This document shows positions 9,215 to 19,552 of a stretch of DNA of 64,000 bases, in pieces (position 1 is the first letter of the stretch; every line of letters starts with the position of its first letter). The notes beneath the pieces were generated by a model. It was given only the letters and a program-made list of their open reading frames with translations, had not been told where the DNA came from and made no database searches. The position numbers and the translations under genes were made by a program. Origin of the DNA: Streptococcus mitis (GTDB lineage: Bacteria > Bacillota > Bacilli > Lactobacillales > Streptococcaceae); contig NZ_JPFW01000004.1 in assembly GCF_000722705.1 (NCBI RefSeq), positions 88,001-152,000 of the forward strand, read 5' to 3'.

Positions 9215-9250
9215 AGTTTTGAATAAAATAAATAAAGGGGTTTTTGTAAC

Positions 9251-10450
9251 ATGGCAAAACTTACTGTTAAAGACGTTGACTTGAAAGGTAAAAAAGTCCT
9301 CGTTCGTGTTGACTTCAACGTACCATTGAAAGATGGCGTAATCACTAACGACAACCGTATCACAGCAGCTCTTCCAACTATCAAGTACATCCTTGAACAA
9401 GGTGGACGTGCTATCCTCTTCTCTCACCTTGGCCGTGTAAAAGAAGAAGCAGACAAAGCTGGTAAATCACTTGCTCCTGTAGCTGCTGACTTGGCAGCTA
9501 AATTGGGTCAAGAAGTTGCTTTCCTTCCAGGTGTCACTCGTGGTGCTGAATTGGAAGCAGCTATCAACGCTCTTGAAGATGGACAAGTTCTCTTGGTTGA
9601 AAACACTCGTTACGAAGATGTTGACGGCAAGAAAGAATCTAAAAACGATCCTGAACTTGGTAAATACTGGGCATCACTTGGAGATGGTATCTTCGTAAAC
9701 GATGCATTCGGTACAGCTCACCGTGCACACGCATCTAACGTTGGTATCTCAGCAAACGTTGAAAAAGCAGTTGCTGGTTTCCTTCTTGAAAACGAAATTG
9801 CCTACATCCAAGAAGCAGTTGAAACTCCAGAACGTCCATTTGTGGCTATCCTTGGTGGTTCAAAAGTTTCAGACAAGATCGGTGTTATCGAAAACTTGCT
9901 TGAAAAAGCTGATAAAGTCCTTATCGGTGGTGGTATGACTTACACATTCTACAAAGCACAAGGTATCGAAATCGGTAACTCACTTGTAGAAGAGGACAAA
10001 TTGGATGTTGCGAAAGCTCTTCTTGAAAAAGCAAATGGTAAATTGATCTTGCCAGTTGACTCAAAAGAAGCAAACGCCTTTGCTGGTTACACTGAAGTAC
10101 GTGACACTGAAGGTGAAGCAGTTTCTGAAGGCTTCCTTGGTCTTGACATCGGTCCAAAATCTATCGCTAAATTTGATGAAGCTTTGACTGGTGCCAAAAC
10201 AGTTGTATGGAACGGACCTATGGGTGTATTTGAAAACCCAGATTTCCAAGCTGGTACAATCGGTGTGATGGATGCTATCGTGAAACAACCAGGTGTTAAA
10301 TCAATCATCGGTGGTGGTGACTCAGCTGCTGCAGCGATTAACCTTGGACGTGCAGACAAGTTCTCATGGATCTCTACTGGTGGTGGAGCATCAATGGAAC
10401 TTCTTGAAGGTAAAGTTCTTCCAGGACTTGCAGCCTTGACAGAAAAATAA
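9251..10450 (+). CDS. pgk: phosphoglycerate kinase
   Basis: 399 residues, full length. Substrate-binding motif RVDFNVPL near the N-terminus, LLVENTRYE, the nucleotide-binding [11 protein letters not shown] and the hinge/C-terminal motif [11 protein letters not shown] are all present. It transfers phosphate from 1,3-bisphosphoglycerate to ADP in glycolysis. Codon use is strongly biased to C- and T-ending favoured codons, as expected for a highly expressed gene. It is monocistronic: own extended -10 promoter upstream and a terminator directly after. Confidence 0.98.
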   Translation: MAKLTVKDVDLKGKKVLVRVDFNVPLKDGVITNDNRITAALPTIKYILEQGGRAILFSHLGRVKEEADKAGKSLAPVAADLAAKLGQEVAFLPGVTRGAELEAAINALEDGQVLLVENTRYEDVDGKKESKNDPELGKYWASLGDGIFVNDAFGTAHRAHASNVGISANVEKAVAGFLLENEIAYIQEAVETPERPFVAILGGSKVSDKIGVIENLLEKADKVLIGGGMTYTFYKAQGIEIGNSLVEEDKLDVAKALLEKANGKLILPVDSKEANAFAGYTEVRDTEGEAVSEGFLGLDIGPKSIAKFDEALTGAKTVVWNGPMGVFENPDFQAGTIGVMDAIVKQPGVKSIIGGGDSAAAAINLGRADKFSWISTGGGASMELLEGKVLPGLAALTEK

Positions 10451-10471
10451 GATTTTATAAATGAATCAAAG

Positions 10472-10504
10472 AAGAGAGGGATGAAGGTCCCTCTTTTCTT
10501 TTGC
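10472..10504 (+). terminator. pgk terminator
   Basis: Stem AGAGGGA / TCCCTCT with a seven-base loop and a TTTTCTTTT tail. Confidence 0.88.
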
Positions 10505-10585
10505 TTAAAATAAAAACGCTTCCTCTCAACTATTGCTCATAAAATCACCCAAATTATGATAAAATGGAAATAGAAAGTTGAGATT

Positions 10586-11140
10586 ATGAGTTATTTTAAA
10601 AAATATAAATTCGATAAATCCCAGTTCAAACTTGGTATGCGAACTTTTAAAACAGGTATTGCTGTTTTTCTAGTTCTCTTGATTTTTGGCTTTTTTGGCT
10701 GGAAAGGTCTTCAAATCGGTGCTTTGACAGCGGTTTTTAGTCTGAGAGAGAGTTTTGATAAGAGTGTTCATTTTGGGACTTCGCGTATTCTTGGAAATAG
10801 TATCGGTGGTCTCTATGCCCTGGTCTTCTTCTTATTAAATACCTTTTTCCACGAGGCTTTTTGGGTAACCTTAGTTATTGTTCCAATCTGCACCATGTTA
10901 ACCATTATGACAAATGTAGCCATGAATAACAAAGCAGGTGTTATTGGCGGTGTAGCAGCCATGTTAATCATTACCCTATCGATTCCGAGCGGTGAAACGA
11001 TTTTGTACGTGTTTGCGCGTGTATCGGAAACTTTTATGGGAGTTTTTGTCGCAATTCTGGTAAATTACGATATTGACCGCATTCGTCTCTTTTTAGAAAA
11101 AAAGAAAAATAATGTTACATTTTATAACATTATCAATTGA
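10586..11140 (+). CDS. aromatic acid exporter family membrane protein (ArAE_1 type)
   Basis: 184 residues with about four hydrophobic segments and a basic N-terminus and C-terminus. The GLQIGALTAVFSLRESFDKSV region followed by a second hydrophobic repeat is typical of the short FUSC/ArAE_1 proteins of Firmicutes, whose substrates are mostly unknown. The ribosome site is weak (AGAAAGTTGAG). Its 3' end carries the GlnR operator of the next operon. The substrate cannot be inferred. Confidence 0.75.
   Translation: MSYFKKYKFDKSQFKLGMRTFKTGIAVFLVLLIFGFFGWKGLQIGALTAVFSLRESFDKSVHFGTSRILGNSIGGLYALVFFLLNTFFHEAFWVTLVIVPICTMLTIMTNVAMNNKAGVIGGVAAMLIITLSIPSGETILYVFARVSETFMGVFVAILVNYDIDRIRLFLEKKKNNVTFYNIIN
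11113..11129 (+). promoter_or_regulatory. GlnR operator
   Basis: TGTTA-N7-TAACA fits the GlnR/TnrA consensus TGTNA-N7-TNACA exactly. It lies inside the 3' end of the preceding coding region and just upstream of the -35 of the glnR promoter. Confidence 0.88.
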
Positions 11141-11165
11141 CGTTTGTCTTTTTTTAGACTATAAT
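11137..11165 (+). promoter_or_regulatory. glnR-glnA promoter
   Basis: -35 TTGACG (11137-11142), 17-bp spacer, -10 TATAAT (11160-11165). The -35 overlaps the stop codon of the upstream gene. Confidence 0.88.
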
Positions 11166-11188
11166 AGACAGAAAGAAGGAAATTGTAA

Positions 11189-11545
11189 ATGAAGGAAAAA
11201 GAATTTCGCCGAAATATGGCTGTTTTTCCTATCGGCAGTGTTATGAAGTTGACCGATCTATCGGCGCGTCAGATTCGTTATTATGAAGATCAAGAGTTGA
11301 TTAAACCTGATCGAAACGAAGGAAACCGTCGCATGTATTCCTTGAATGACATGGATCGTCTGCTTGAAATCAAAGATTATATCTCTGAAGGTTATAATAT
11401 CGCTGCCATTAAGAAAAAATATGCTGAACGTGAAGCGAAATCCAAGAAAGCGGTGAGTCAGACTGAGGTGCGTCGTGCACTTCACAATGAACTCCTCCAA
11501 CAGGGGCGCTTTGCTTCAGTACGGTCACCTTTTGGTCGCGGTTAG
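11189..11545 (+). CDS. glnR: glutamine synthetase repressor GlnR (MerR family)
   Basis: 118 residues. The MerR helix-turn-helix covers about residues 14-82 (MKLTDLSARQIRYYEDQELI, with the RMYSLNDMDRL recognition wing). The short C-terminal tail RFASVRSPFGRG is typical of streptococcal GlnR and mediates sensing of feedback-inhibited glutamine synthetase. It represses nitrogen-assimilation genes when glutamine is plentiful. It lies 36 bp upstream of glnA in one operon, and a GlnR site sits at the promoter, so it is autoregulated. Confidence 0.95.
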   Translation: MKEKEFRRNMAVFPIGSVMKLTDLSARQIRYYEDQELIKPDRNEGNRRMYSLNDMDRLLEIKDYISEGYNIAAIKKKYAEREAKSKKAVSQTEVRRALHNELLQQGRFASVRSPFGRG

Positions 11546-11581
11546 GCAACCGCAAGTAGTCATACATTAAGGAGAAAACTC

Positions 11582-12928
11582 ATGCCAATCACAGCTGCAG
11601 ATATTCGTCGTGAAGTCAAGGAAAAAAATGTTACCTTTATTCGTCTTATGTTCTCAGATATTTTGGGGACGATGAAGAACGTCGAAATTCCTGCTACAGA
11701 TGAACAGTTAGATAAAGTCTTGTCAAACAAGGCTATGTTTGATGGATCTTCTATCGAAGGTTTTGTACGTATCAATGAGTCAGATATGTACTTGCATCCT
11801 GACTTGGATACATGGACAGTCTTCCCTTGGGGAGATGAAAATGGAAGTGTTGCAGGTTTAATCTGTGATGTCTATACAACAGAAGGTGAACCATTTGCAG
11901 GTGACCCTCGTGGTAATTTAAAACGTGCTCTCCGTCACATGGAAGAAGTGGGATTCAAATCCTTCAACCTTGGACCAGAGCCAGAATTCTTCCTATTTAA
12001 ACTGGACGAAAATGGGGATCCAACACTTGAAGTAAATGACAAGGGTGGCTACTTTGATTTGGCACCTACTGACCTTGCGGACAATACACGTCGTGAGATT
12101 GTCAATGTCTTGACCAAAATGGGATTTGAAGTAGAAGCGAGTCACCACGAGGTTGCGGTTGGTCAACACGAGATTGACTTTAAGTACGATGAAGTTCTCC
12201 GTGCCTGTGATAAGATTCAAATCTTCAAACTTGTTGTTAAAACTATTGCTCGCAAACATGGGCTTTACGCAACCTTTATGGCTAAACCAAAATTTGGTAT
12301 TGCTGGATCAGGTATGCACTGTAATATGTCCTTATTTGATGCAGAAGGAAATAATGCCTTCTTTGATCCAAATGATCCAAAAGGAATGCAGTTGTCAGAA
12401 ACTGCCTACTATTTCCTTGGCGGTTTGATTAAGCATGCCTACAACTATACTGCTATTATGAACCCAACGGTTAACTCATACAAACGTTTGGTTCCAGGTT
12501 ATGAAGCGCCTGTTTACATTGCTTGGGCTGGTCGTAACCGTTCGCCACTTGTGCGCGTGCCTGCTTCACGTGGCATGGGAACTCGTCTTGAGTTACGTTC
12601 AGTGGATCCAATGGCTAACCCATACATCGCTATGGCGGTTCTGTTGGAAGTTGGTTTGCATGGTATTGAAAATAAAATCGAAGCACCAGCTCCTATCGAA
12701 GAAAATATCTACATCATGACAGCAGAAGAGCGTAAGGAAGCTGGTATTACAGACCTTCCATCAACTCTTCACAACGCTTTGAAAGCTTTGACAGAAGATG
12801 AGGTTGTCAGAGCAGCTCTTGGAGAACATATCTATACTAGTTTCCTTGAAGCCAAACGAATTGAATGGTCAAGTTATGCAACCTTCGTTTCACAATGGGA
12901 AATTGATAACTATTTAGATCTTTACTAA
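11582..12928 (+). CDS. glnA: glutamine synthetase, type I
   Basis: 448 residues, the size of the GSI-alpha class found in Firmicutes, which lacks the adenylylation site. [10 protein letters not shown], the metal-binding [28 protein letters not shown] and the NRSPLVRVP substrate/ATP motif are intact. It makes glutamine from glutamate, ammonia and ATP in the cytosol and acts with GlnR as the sensor of glutamine status. An AAGGAG ribosome site precedes the ATG, and a terminator follows. Confidence 0.98.
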   Translation: MPITAADIRREVKEKNVTFIRLMFSDILGTMKNVEIPATDEQLDKVLSNKAMFDGSSIEGFVRINESDMYLHPDLDTWTVFPWGDENGSVAGLICDVYTTEGEPFAGDPRGNLKRALRHMEEVGFKSFNLGPEPEFFLFKLDENGDPTLEVNDKGGYFDLAPTDLADNTRREIVNVLTKMGFEVEASHHEVAVGQHEIDFKYDEVLRACDKIQIFKLVVKTIARKHGLYATFMAKPKFGIAGSGMHCNMSLFDAEGNNAFFDPNDPKGMQLSETAYYFLGGLIKHAYNYTAIMNPTVNSYKRLVPGYEAPVYIAWAGRNRSPLVRVPASRGMGTRLELRSVDPMANPYIAMAVLLEVGLHGIENKIEAPAPIEENIYIMTAEERKEAGITDLPSTLHNALKALTEDEVVRAALGEHIYTSFLEAKRIEWSSYATFVSQWEIDNYLDLY

Positions 12929-12937
12929 TATAGAAGA

Positions 12938-12966
12938 AAGATTGCCTGAGGGCGGTCTTTTTTCTT
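12938..12966 (+). terminator. glnRA terminator
   Basis: Stem AAGATTGCC / GGCGGTCTT (one G-T pair) with a four-base loop and a T run. Confidence 0.88.
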
Positions 12967-12972
12967 GTGTTT

Positions 12973-13016
12973 TATATCGAGGTGTGATATATTTTATATA
13001 ACGAGATGCGATATAT
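12973..13016 (+). promoter_or_regulatory. duplicated 20-bp operator-like repeat upstream of the PadR gene
   Basis: Two copies of a 20-bp unit start 24 bp apart (12973-12992 and 12997-13016). Each has the form TATA(T/A)CGAG-(G/A)TG-(T/C)GATATAT with inverted ATAT(C)/GATAT ends. PadR regulators commonly bind such ATAT-ended palindromes at their own promoter, so this is the likely autoregulatory site. Confidence 0.65.
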
Positions 13017-13041
13017 CGAACTGAATAGGAGGTGGCTATAA

Positions 13042-13362
13042 ATGGAATTAACAGATAAGATTCGTCGAGTTTATCTTCCGATGACAGAAACGGGTTTTTA
13101 TATCTTGTTCTGTCTGCAAAAGGAGCGTCATGGGTATAGTATTACGCAAAAGGTCAAGGAGATGACAGATTCGCAAGTTTCGATTAGTCCTGGAACTATG
13201 TATGGAACCTTGTCAAAGATGGAAAAGGATGGTTTGATTTCCTTTGTCCGAGAAGAAGAAAAACGGAAAATCTATCAGATCACAGACTTGGGACGAAAAG
13301 TCTTAGATATTGAATTGAAGCGTATTGAACGGCTCTATAGAAACAGTCGGGAGGAAGGATGA
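13042..13362 (+). CDS. PadR-family transcriptional regulator
   Basis: 106 residues. The winged helix shows the PadR pattern: FYILFCLQKERHGYSITQKV, ISPGTMYGTLSKMEKDGLI and the wing VREEEKRKIYQITDLG. These repressors usually control a neighbouring membrane-protein operon, and here they precede two DUF2812 proteins. A GGAGGT ribosome site precedes the ATG, and the stop codon overlaps the start of the next gene. The ligand is unknown. Confidence 0.9.
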   Translation: MELTDKIRRVYLPMTETGFYILFCLQKERHGYSITQKVKEMTDSQVSISPGTMYGTLSKMEKDGLISFVREEEKRKIYQITDLGRKVLDIELKRIERLYRNSREEG

Positions 13363-13937
13363 TGGAAAAGAAGGTTGTTTATAGAATTGCTACCATTGCG
13401 GATTATGATAGAGAAGCTTTATATCTTAGAGAAATGCATGCTGAGGGCTGGAAACTTAAGGAAGTAACCTACTCTAACTTAGTAGTTGCGGTTAAGTATA
13501 CTTTTGAAAAGTGCCAACCGGAGCAGGTGTCTTATCAGTTGGACTTTTATCCCATGAAAAAATCAGAGAGAGCCTCCTATTTACAATTGTTTAAAGACTG
13601 TGGCTGGGAACATATTACAGACTTTAATGGGTTTTCCTACTTTAGAAAGCTTCATTCTGGAATTGAGTCGGATGCCGAGTTTGAAATTTATAATGACGCA
13701 GCTGGGAAGTTAGCTATGGTCAAACGGATTTTAACGAGGCGGATGTTTCCTATTTTGCTTCTCTTTTTAGCTCTACTACCGGTTTTCTCAAAGTTTGTCA
13801 CTGGAGGTAGTTCTTTCAGTTGGGAAATGTTTTTGATTGTTATAATAGATAGTGTTTTATTGATAGTTCATGCGATTCAGATTTCTTATATTTTTTGGAG
13901 ATTGTTTCAAAAGTGGAAAGAATTATCTGATAAATAA
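13362..13937 (+). CDS. DUF2812 membrane protein
   Basis: 191 residues from ATG 13362, which has GGAGG 7 bases upstream; an ATG at 13359 is also possible. The N-terminal 100 residues form the DUF2812 domain (YLREMHAEGWKLKEV, FEKCQPEQVSYQLDFYPMK, YLQLFKDCGWEHI). Two hydrophobic helices follow near residues 125-145 and 155-180. DUF2812 proteins are typically cotranscribed with PadR regulators, as here. The function of the family is unknown. Confidence 0.85.
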   Translation: MEKKVVYRIATIADYDREALYLREMHAEGWKLKEVTYSNLVVAVKYTFEKCQPEQVSYQLDFYPMKKSERASYLQLFKDCGWEHITDFNGFSYFRKLHSGIESDAEFEIYNDAAGKLAMVKRILTRRMFPILLLFLALLPVFSKFVTGGSSFSWEMFLIVIIDSVLLIVHAIQISYIFWRLFQKWKELSDK

Positions 13938-13971
13938 CGCCAGGCATGTTTTCTAATTTTGGAGTAAGGCA

Positions 13972-14484
13972 ATGAATAGCAGAGTAGAATTTCGGATTTT
14001 CACTATTCTTGATTTGGACAAGGAAGAAGAGTATTTGCATGAGATGCACTTGAAAGGTTGGAGGTATAGAACGAGTCGTTTTGGTTTTTTCTATTTTGAC
14101 CAATGTCAACCAGACGATATCATTTATCGTATCTATGATTCTAGACTTCTTAAAAAATATAAGCATGAACTGCAAGATTTTAGAAATAGAGGTTGGGAAT
14201 TGATAGAAGCAGGTTCTTGTTCGATTCTTCGTAAATCGTCTTCTAATTTACTTCCAGAGGATCAAGTCTATATGAGTAAGGGGCTCAGATGGGAAGTCAT
14301 GCGGTATAGACTTCGTTCATGTGCAGCTACTTTCTTAGGTGGTTTGGTTGTTTGTATAAGTTTATTTAAAGAAGAACTTTCTATGTCTTTCTTCGTTATT
14401 TTTCTTTTATATGCTCTCTTGATTTCCTATCTAATCTATGGTTTTTTTAGACTTAAAAGGAAATATCAAGTAGATGAACAGTAA
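13972..14484 (+). CDS. second DUF2812 membrane protein
   Basis: 170 residues, a paralogue of the preceding gene: EEYLHEMHLKGWRYRTS, FDQCQPDDIIYRIYDSRLL and ELQDFRNRGWELIEAGS line up with its N-terminal half. Two hydrophobic helices near the C-terminus end in basic residues. It lies 34 bp downstream in the same operon, so the pair may form a membrane heterodimer (inference). Function unknown. Confidence 0.83.
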   Translation: MNSRVEFRIFTILDLDKEEEYLHEMHLKGWRYRTSRFGFFYFDQCQPDDIIYRIYDSRLLKKYKHELQDFRNRGWELIEAGSCSILRKSSSNLLPEDQVYMSKGLRWEVMRYRLRSCAATFLGGLVVCISLFKEELSMSFFVIFLLYALLISYLIYGFFRLKRKYQVDEQ

Positions 14485-14508
14485 GTTTCTAGGTCTTTAG
14501 ACTGATTT

Positions 14509-14535
14509 TTAGCACTCTTGATAAAAGAGTGCTAA
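14509..14535 (+). promoter_or_regulatory. CIRCE operator 1 (HrcA binding site)
   Basis: Perfect TTAGCACTC-N9-GAGTGCTAA upstream of the -35. It is followed by a T run, so it may also terminate the DUF2812 transcript. Confidence 0.97.
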
Positions 14536-14552
14536 TTTTTTGAGTTTTTATC

Positions 14553-14580
14553 TTGACATTCTCTTCTAAGGGTGTATAAT
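14553..14580 (+). promoter_or_regulatory. heat-shock operon promoter
   Basis: -35 TTGACA (14553-14558), 16-bp spacer, -10 TATAAT (14575-14580), placed between two CIRCE operators. Confidence 0.93.
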
Positions 14581-14591
14581 AGAATCATAAG

Positions 14592-14618
14592 TTAGCACTT
14601 GAGTGTATCGAGTGCTAA
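14592..14618 (+). promoter_or_regulatory. CIRCE operator 2
   Basis: TTAGCACTT-N9-GAGTGCTAA, one mismatch from the consensus, located just downstream of the -10 and so within the transcribed leader. Confidence 0.95.
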
Positions 14619-14644
14619 TCGATCAGACAGAGAGGAGTGATGAG

Positions 14645-15679
14645 ATGGTTACAGAGCGTCAGCAGGATATTCTAAATCTCATTATTGACATCTTTACCAA
14701 AACGCACGAACCTGTCGGATCCAAAGCCTTGCAAGAGTCTATTAACTCTAGCAGTGCAACCATTCGTAATGACATGGCGGCTTTAGAAAAGCAAGGTTTG
14801 CTTGAAAAGGCTCATACTTCAAGTGGTCGGATGCCAAGTGTTGCTGGTTTTCAGTACTATGTGAAACACTCGCTGGATTTTGACCGACTGGCTGAAAATG
14901 AGGTATACGAGATTGTCAAAGCCTTTGACCAGGAATTCTTCAAGCTAGAGGATATTTTGCAAGAGGCAGCTAATCTACTAACAGACTTGAGTGGATGTAC
15001 GGTAGTGGCGCTGGACGTTGAGCCCAGCAGGCAACGTTTGACAGCCTTTGATATCGTTGTTTTGGGGCAACATACAGCCTTGGCAGTATTTACCCTAGAC
15101 GAGTCTCGAACGGTTACCAGTCAGTTTCTGATTCCAAGGAACTTCTTACAGGAGGATTTGCTGAAACTGAAGAGCATCATTCAGGAACGTTTCCTCGGCC
15201 ACACCGTTCTAGATATTCACTACAAGATTCGGACGGAGATTCCGCAGATTATCCAGCGCTACTTTACAACAACGGATAATGTGATTGATCTCTTTGAACA
15301 CATTTTTAAGGAAATGTTCAACGAAAATATCGTGGTGGCAGGCAAGGTCAATCTCTTGAATTTTGCTAATCTGGCAGCCTATCAGTTCTTTGACCAGCCG
15401 CAAAAGGTGGCTCTGGAGATTCGTGAGGGATTGCGTGAAGATCAGATGCAAAATGTCCGTGTTGCAGACAGTCAAGAATCCTGCCTAGCTGACCTAGCGG
15501 TGATTAGTAGCAAGTTCCTCATTCCTTATCGGGGAGTTGGAATTCTAGCTATTATCGGTCCAGTCAATCTGGATTACCAACAGCTAATCAACCAAGTCAA
15601 TGTGGTCAACCGTGTTTTGACCATGAAGTTGACAGATTTTTACCGCTACCTCAGCAGTAATCATTATGAAGTACATTAA
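14645..15679 (+). CDS. hrcA: heat-inducible transcription repressor HrcA
   Basis: 344 residues from ATG 14645, which has AGAGAGGAG upstream; the frame extends 14 codons further 5' through CIRCE 2 and was not used. The N-terminal winged helix ([45 protein letters not shown]) binds CIRCE, and a dimerisation and GAF-like region follows. HrcA represses the dnaK and groE operons, with GroEL as the titration partner in the known model. It is first in the operon and so autoregulated. Confidence 0.96.
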   Translation: MVTERQQDILNLIIDIFTKTHEPVGSKALQESINSSSATIRNDMAALEKQGLLEKAHTSSGRMPSVAGFQYYVKHSLDFDRLAENEVYEIVKAFDQEFFKLEDILQEAANLLTDLSGCTVVALDVEPSRQRLTAFDIVVLGQHTALAVFTLDESRTVTSQFLIPRNFLQEDLLKLKSIIQERFLGHTVLDIHYKIRTEIPQIIQRYFTTTDNVIDLFEHIFKEMFNENIVVAGKVNLLNFANLAAYQFFDQPQKVALEIREGLREDQMQNVRVADSQESCLADLAVISSKFLIPYRGVGILAIIGPVNLDYQQLINQVNVVNRVLTMKLTDFYRYLSSNHYEVH

Positions 15680-15705
15680 GATTGAAATCATTAAAGGAGG
15701 CGAAA

Positions 15706-16230
15706 ATGGCCCAAGATATAAAAAATGAAGAAGTAGAAGAAGTCCAAGAAGAGGAAGTTGTGGAAACGGTAGAAGAAACGACTCCTGAGAAGTCTGAGTT
15801 GGACTTGGCAAATGAACGTGCGGATGAGTTCGAAAATAAATACCTTCGTGCTCATGCAGAAATGCAGAATATCCAACGCCGTGCCAATGAAGAGCGTCAA
15901 AACTTGCAACGTTATCGTAGCCAGGACTTGGCAAAAGCGATTCTCCCTTCTTTGGATAACCTAGAGCGTGCACTCGCAGTTGAAGGTTTGACAGATGATG
16001 TGAAGAAGGGCTTGGAAATGGTGCAAGAAAGCTTGATTCACGCTTTGAAAGAAGAAGGAATCGAAGAAATCGCAGCTGACGGTGAATTTGACCATAACTA
16101 CCATATGGCCATCCAAACTCTCCCAGCAGACGATGAACACCCAGCAGATACCATCGCCCAAGTTTTCCAAAAAGGCTACAAACTCCATGATCGTATCCTA
16201 CGCCCAGCAATGGTGGTGGTGTACAACTAG
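15706..16230 (+). CDS. grpE: nucleotide exchange factor GrpE
   Basis: 174 residues from ATG 15706, which has a full AAAGGAGG ribosome site; an ATG 8 codons upstream lacks one. An acidic, Glu/Val-rich N-terminus is followed by a long coiled coil ([25 protein letters not shown] region) and the compact beta domain with the [13 protein letters not shown] and [16 protein letters not shown] motif. It releases ADP from DnaK. The gap to dnaK is unusually long (380 bp) and full of repeats. Confidence 0.95.
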   Translation: MAQDIKNEEVEEVQEEEVVETVEETTPEKSELDLANERADEFENKYLRAHAEMQNIQRRANEERQNLQRYRSQDLAKAILPSLDNLERALAVEGLTDDVKKGLEMVQESLIHALKEEGIEEIAADGEFDHNYHMAIQTLPADDEHPADTIAQVFQKGYKLHDRILRPAMVVVYN

Positions 16231-16237
16231 GCAATTC

Positions 16238-16265
16238 TGACGGTAGCTAAATGACGGTAGCTAAA
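16238..16265 (+). repeat. 14-bp tandem duplication after grpE
   Basis: TGACGGTAGCTAAA occurs twice head to tail. It starts the 380-bp grpE-dnaK gap. The gap also contains short inverted repeats (for example AAAATCGATTT near 16336) and the large palindrome listed next; no gene is evident in it. Confidence 0.9.
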
Positions 16266-16458
16266 GCAACTCGTCAGAAAACGGCAATCGCTATGGCGTT
16301 TGCCTAGCCTCCTTACTAACTCGTCGTCGAAATAAAATCGATTTCGACTCCTCGTGTCGCAATTTACATAATAGAAAACTTGTCCGAAACGACACTAAAC
16401 TATGAAGAAAGATAAAATATGTTTGGCTTTGCAATAGTGAGCGAAGCGAACCAAAGAC

Positions 16459-16572
16459 GATACTCTTCGCCGTGGCGCTATCTGCGCAAACTTTGAGACC
16501 TTAGGCTCAAAGTTTAGTCAAAGAGATTGACGAAGTCAAGCTCTGACGGCGTCGCCACTTAAGAAGAGTATC
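16459..16572 (+). repeat. large palindromic repeat element upstream of dnaK
   Basis: 114 bp bounded by GATACTCTTC (16459-16468) and its exact complement GAAGAGTATC (16563-16572). A second inverted pair, GTGGCG / CGCCAC, lies just inside. A central hairpin AAACTTTGAG / CTCAAAGTTT occupies 16488-16515. The termini resemble the outer end of BOX repeats (AATACTCTTCG), so it may be a related miniature element. It is transcribed between grpE and dnaK and would fold in the mRNA. Confidence 0.7.
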
Positions 16573-16598
16573 AAAAAGAAAAAAGAAGATAAATTTAA

Positions 16599-18434
<1,836 letters not shown>

Positions 18435-18451
18435 GATGCAAAGCCCGTTAA

Positions 18452-18528
18452 AACCTCACAGTGAAAATAGGAAATCTGACACAGAAACTTTAGTTTCTAG
18501 GAAGATTTGTCTTTTTCACCAAGAGGTT
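18452..18528 (+). repeat. 77-bp nested hairpin element after dnaK
   Basis: Four successive complementary arm pairs nest around one loop: AACCTC/GAGGTT, GTGAAAA/TTTTCAC, AAATCT/AGATTT and AGAAAC/GTTTCT. A smaller inverted repeat (CATTAC/GTAATG with AGTTT/AAACT inside) follows at about 18546-18585. Nothing here codes for protein. It may protect or separate the dnaK mRNA end. Confidence 0.75.
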
Positions 18529-18598
18529 AGGGAGTGCTCGATTTAGCATTACTAGTTTGATTTTTAAAACTCGAACGTCGTAATGATAGGAAGAAATC

Positions 18599-18626
18599 CA
18601 GAGGTTGCAACCCAGCCTCTGTTTTT
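18599..18626 (+). terminator. terminator-like hairpin before the DJ-1-like gene
   Basis: CAGAGG / CCTCTG stem followed by five T residues, with the next ribosome site only 9 bp further on. Confidence 0.65.
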
Positions 18627-18649
18627 CGATAAAATAGAGGATGTTGCGT

Positions 18650-19282
18650 ATGAAAAAAGTACTTTGTGTCATTTATCCTAATTTTTCTCTCTATGAGATA
18701 ACCACTTTAACAAGTACTTTAGCTCTGTCTTTTGATATCACGATTGATTATGTCGCTTCTGAGAATTCGATGGTGGTCTCTGAGGATGGTTTGCCCTGTC
18801 AACCGACGAAAACATTGGATCAGATCCGTATAGAAGATTATTCTTGTGTGATTTTGCCAGGAATGGTAAATATAGGTCCTACTCTACAAGATGAGAAATT
18901 GATCTCGTTTTTGAGAAGTCTTAATGAGCAAGATGTCTTAATTGCAGCCATTTCTTCAGCGCCCCTTTTATTGGCGAAGGCAGGCTTGTTGAACGACACG
19001 AAATTTACAGGTGGAATTTGGCAAAACTTCTTTGATTATTTTGAATTTCTTCCACGTAAGAATTTTCAACCGAAAGTTCTTGTCCAAGATAAACAAATCA
19101 TTACGGCTATCGGTTTTGCACATCAAGAGTTTGCAAGAAAAGTGATTTTTGGTTTAGGGTTGGCAGAGAATACGGACAACTATTTTAAAGAACAGAACGA
19201 GTATGCTGAAGAGGATTTGATATTTACTCTATCAGATGAAGAGTTTAATCAAGTGAAGCAGAGTATAGAAAACAGCCTCTAA
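18650..19282 (+). CDS. DJ-1/PfpI family protein lacking the nucleophile cysteine
   Basis: 210 residues from ATG 18650, 9 bases after AGAGG; an ATG at 18641 directly abuts that site. The DJ-1/ThiJ fold is recognisable: conserved Glu in FSLYEITTL, the ILPGMVN loop and the nucleophile elbow AAISSAPLLLAKAGLL. In active members the elbow reads AAIC-AP, and here Ser102 replaces Cys. It sits between dnaK and dnaJ, suggesting a stress role, but the changed residue argues against standard deglycase or protease chemistry. Confidence 0.82.
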   Translation: MKKVLCVIYPNFSLYEITTLTSTLALSFDITIDYVASENSMVVSEDGLPCQPTKTLDQIRIEDYSCVILPGMVNIGPTLQDEKLISFLRSLNEQDVLIAAISSAPLLLAKAGLLNDTKFTGGIWQNFFDYFEFLPRKNFQPKVLVQDKQIITAIGFAHQEFARKVIFGLGLAENTDNYFKEQNEYAEEDLIFTLSDEEFNQVKQSIENSL

Positions 19283-19299
19283 AGATTTACATGAAAATT

Positions 19300-19449
19300 A
19301 TAGAAAGGAACAACGGTGTTCGTAACTGAACACGGGTTCCCAAATTTCTTACTCAATATAAAAGAAAGGAATTGAACCCGACCTAAATCGAGGTTTGATT
19401 CAAAATATCAATAGAAAGGAACAAAGGTGTTCAGGGAATTGAACACGGG
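19300..19449 (+). repeat. pair of 37-39 bp hairpin repeats upstream of dnaJ
   Basis: Copy 1 (19300-19336) and copy 2 (19411-19449) share ATAGAAAGGAACAA-(C/A)-GGTGTTC and then GAACACGGG, so each can form a GTGTTC/GAACAC hairpin. Each unit contains an AAAGGA sequence resembling a ribosome site. Confidence 0.75.
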
Positions 19450-19451
19450 CT

Positions 19452-19528
19452 ACGGACTGTGCCAAAAAGATAGTTTTTTCTAGGACGCAAGCGTCCGTCG
19501 TCAAAACTCCTATTTTGGCTGTGTCCGT
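19452..19528 (+). repeat. 77-bp nested hairpin directly upstream of dnaJ
   Basis: ACGGAC-TGT-GCCAAAA (19452-19467) pairs exactly with TTTTGGC and GTCCGT at 19513-19528, with the TGT spacer repeated on the other side. Inside is a perfect GGACGC-AA-GCGTCC hairpin at 19483-19496. It ends 24 bp before the dnaJ start codon. Confidence 0.75.
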
Positions 19529-19552
19529 TTGACGCCCTTTGTATCTTGAATT

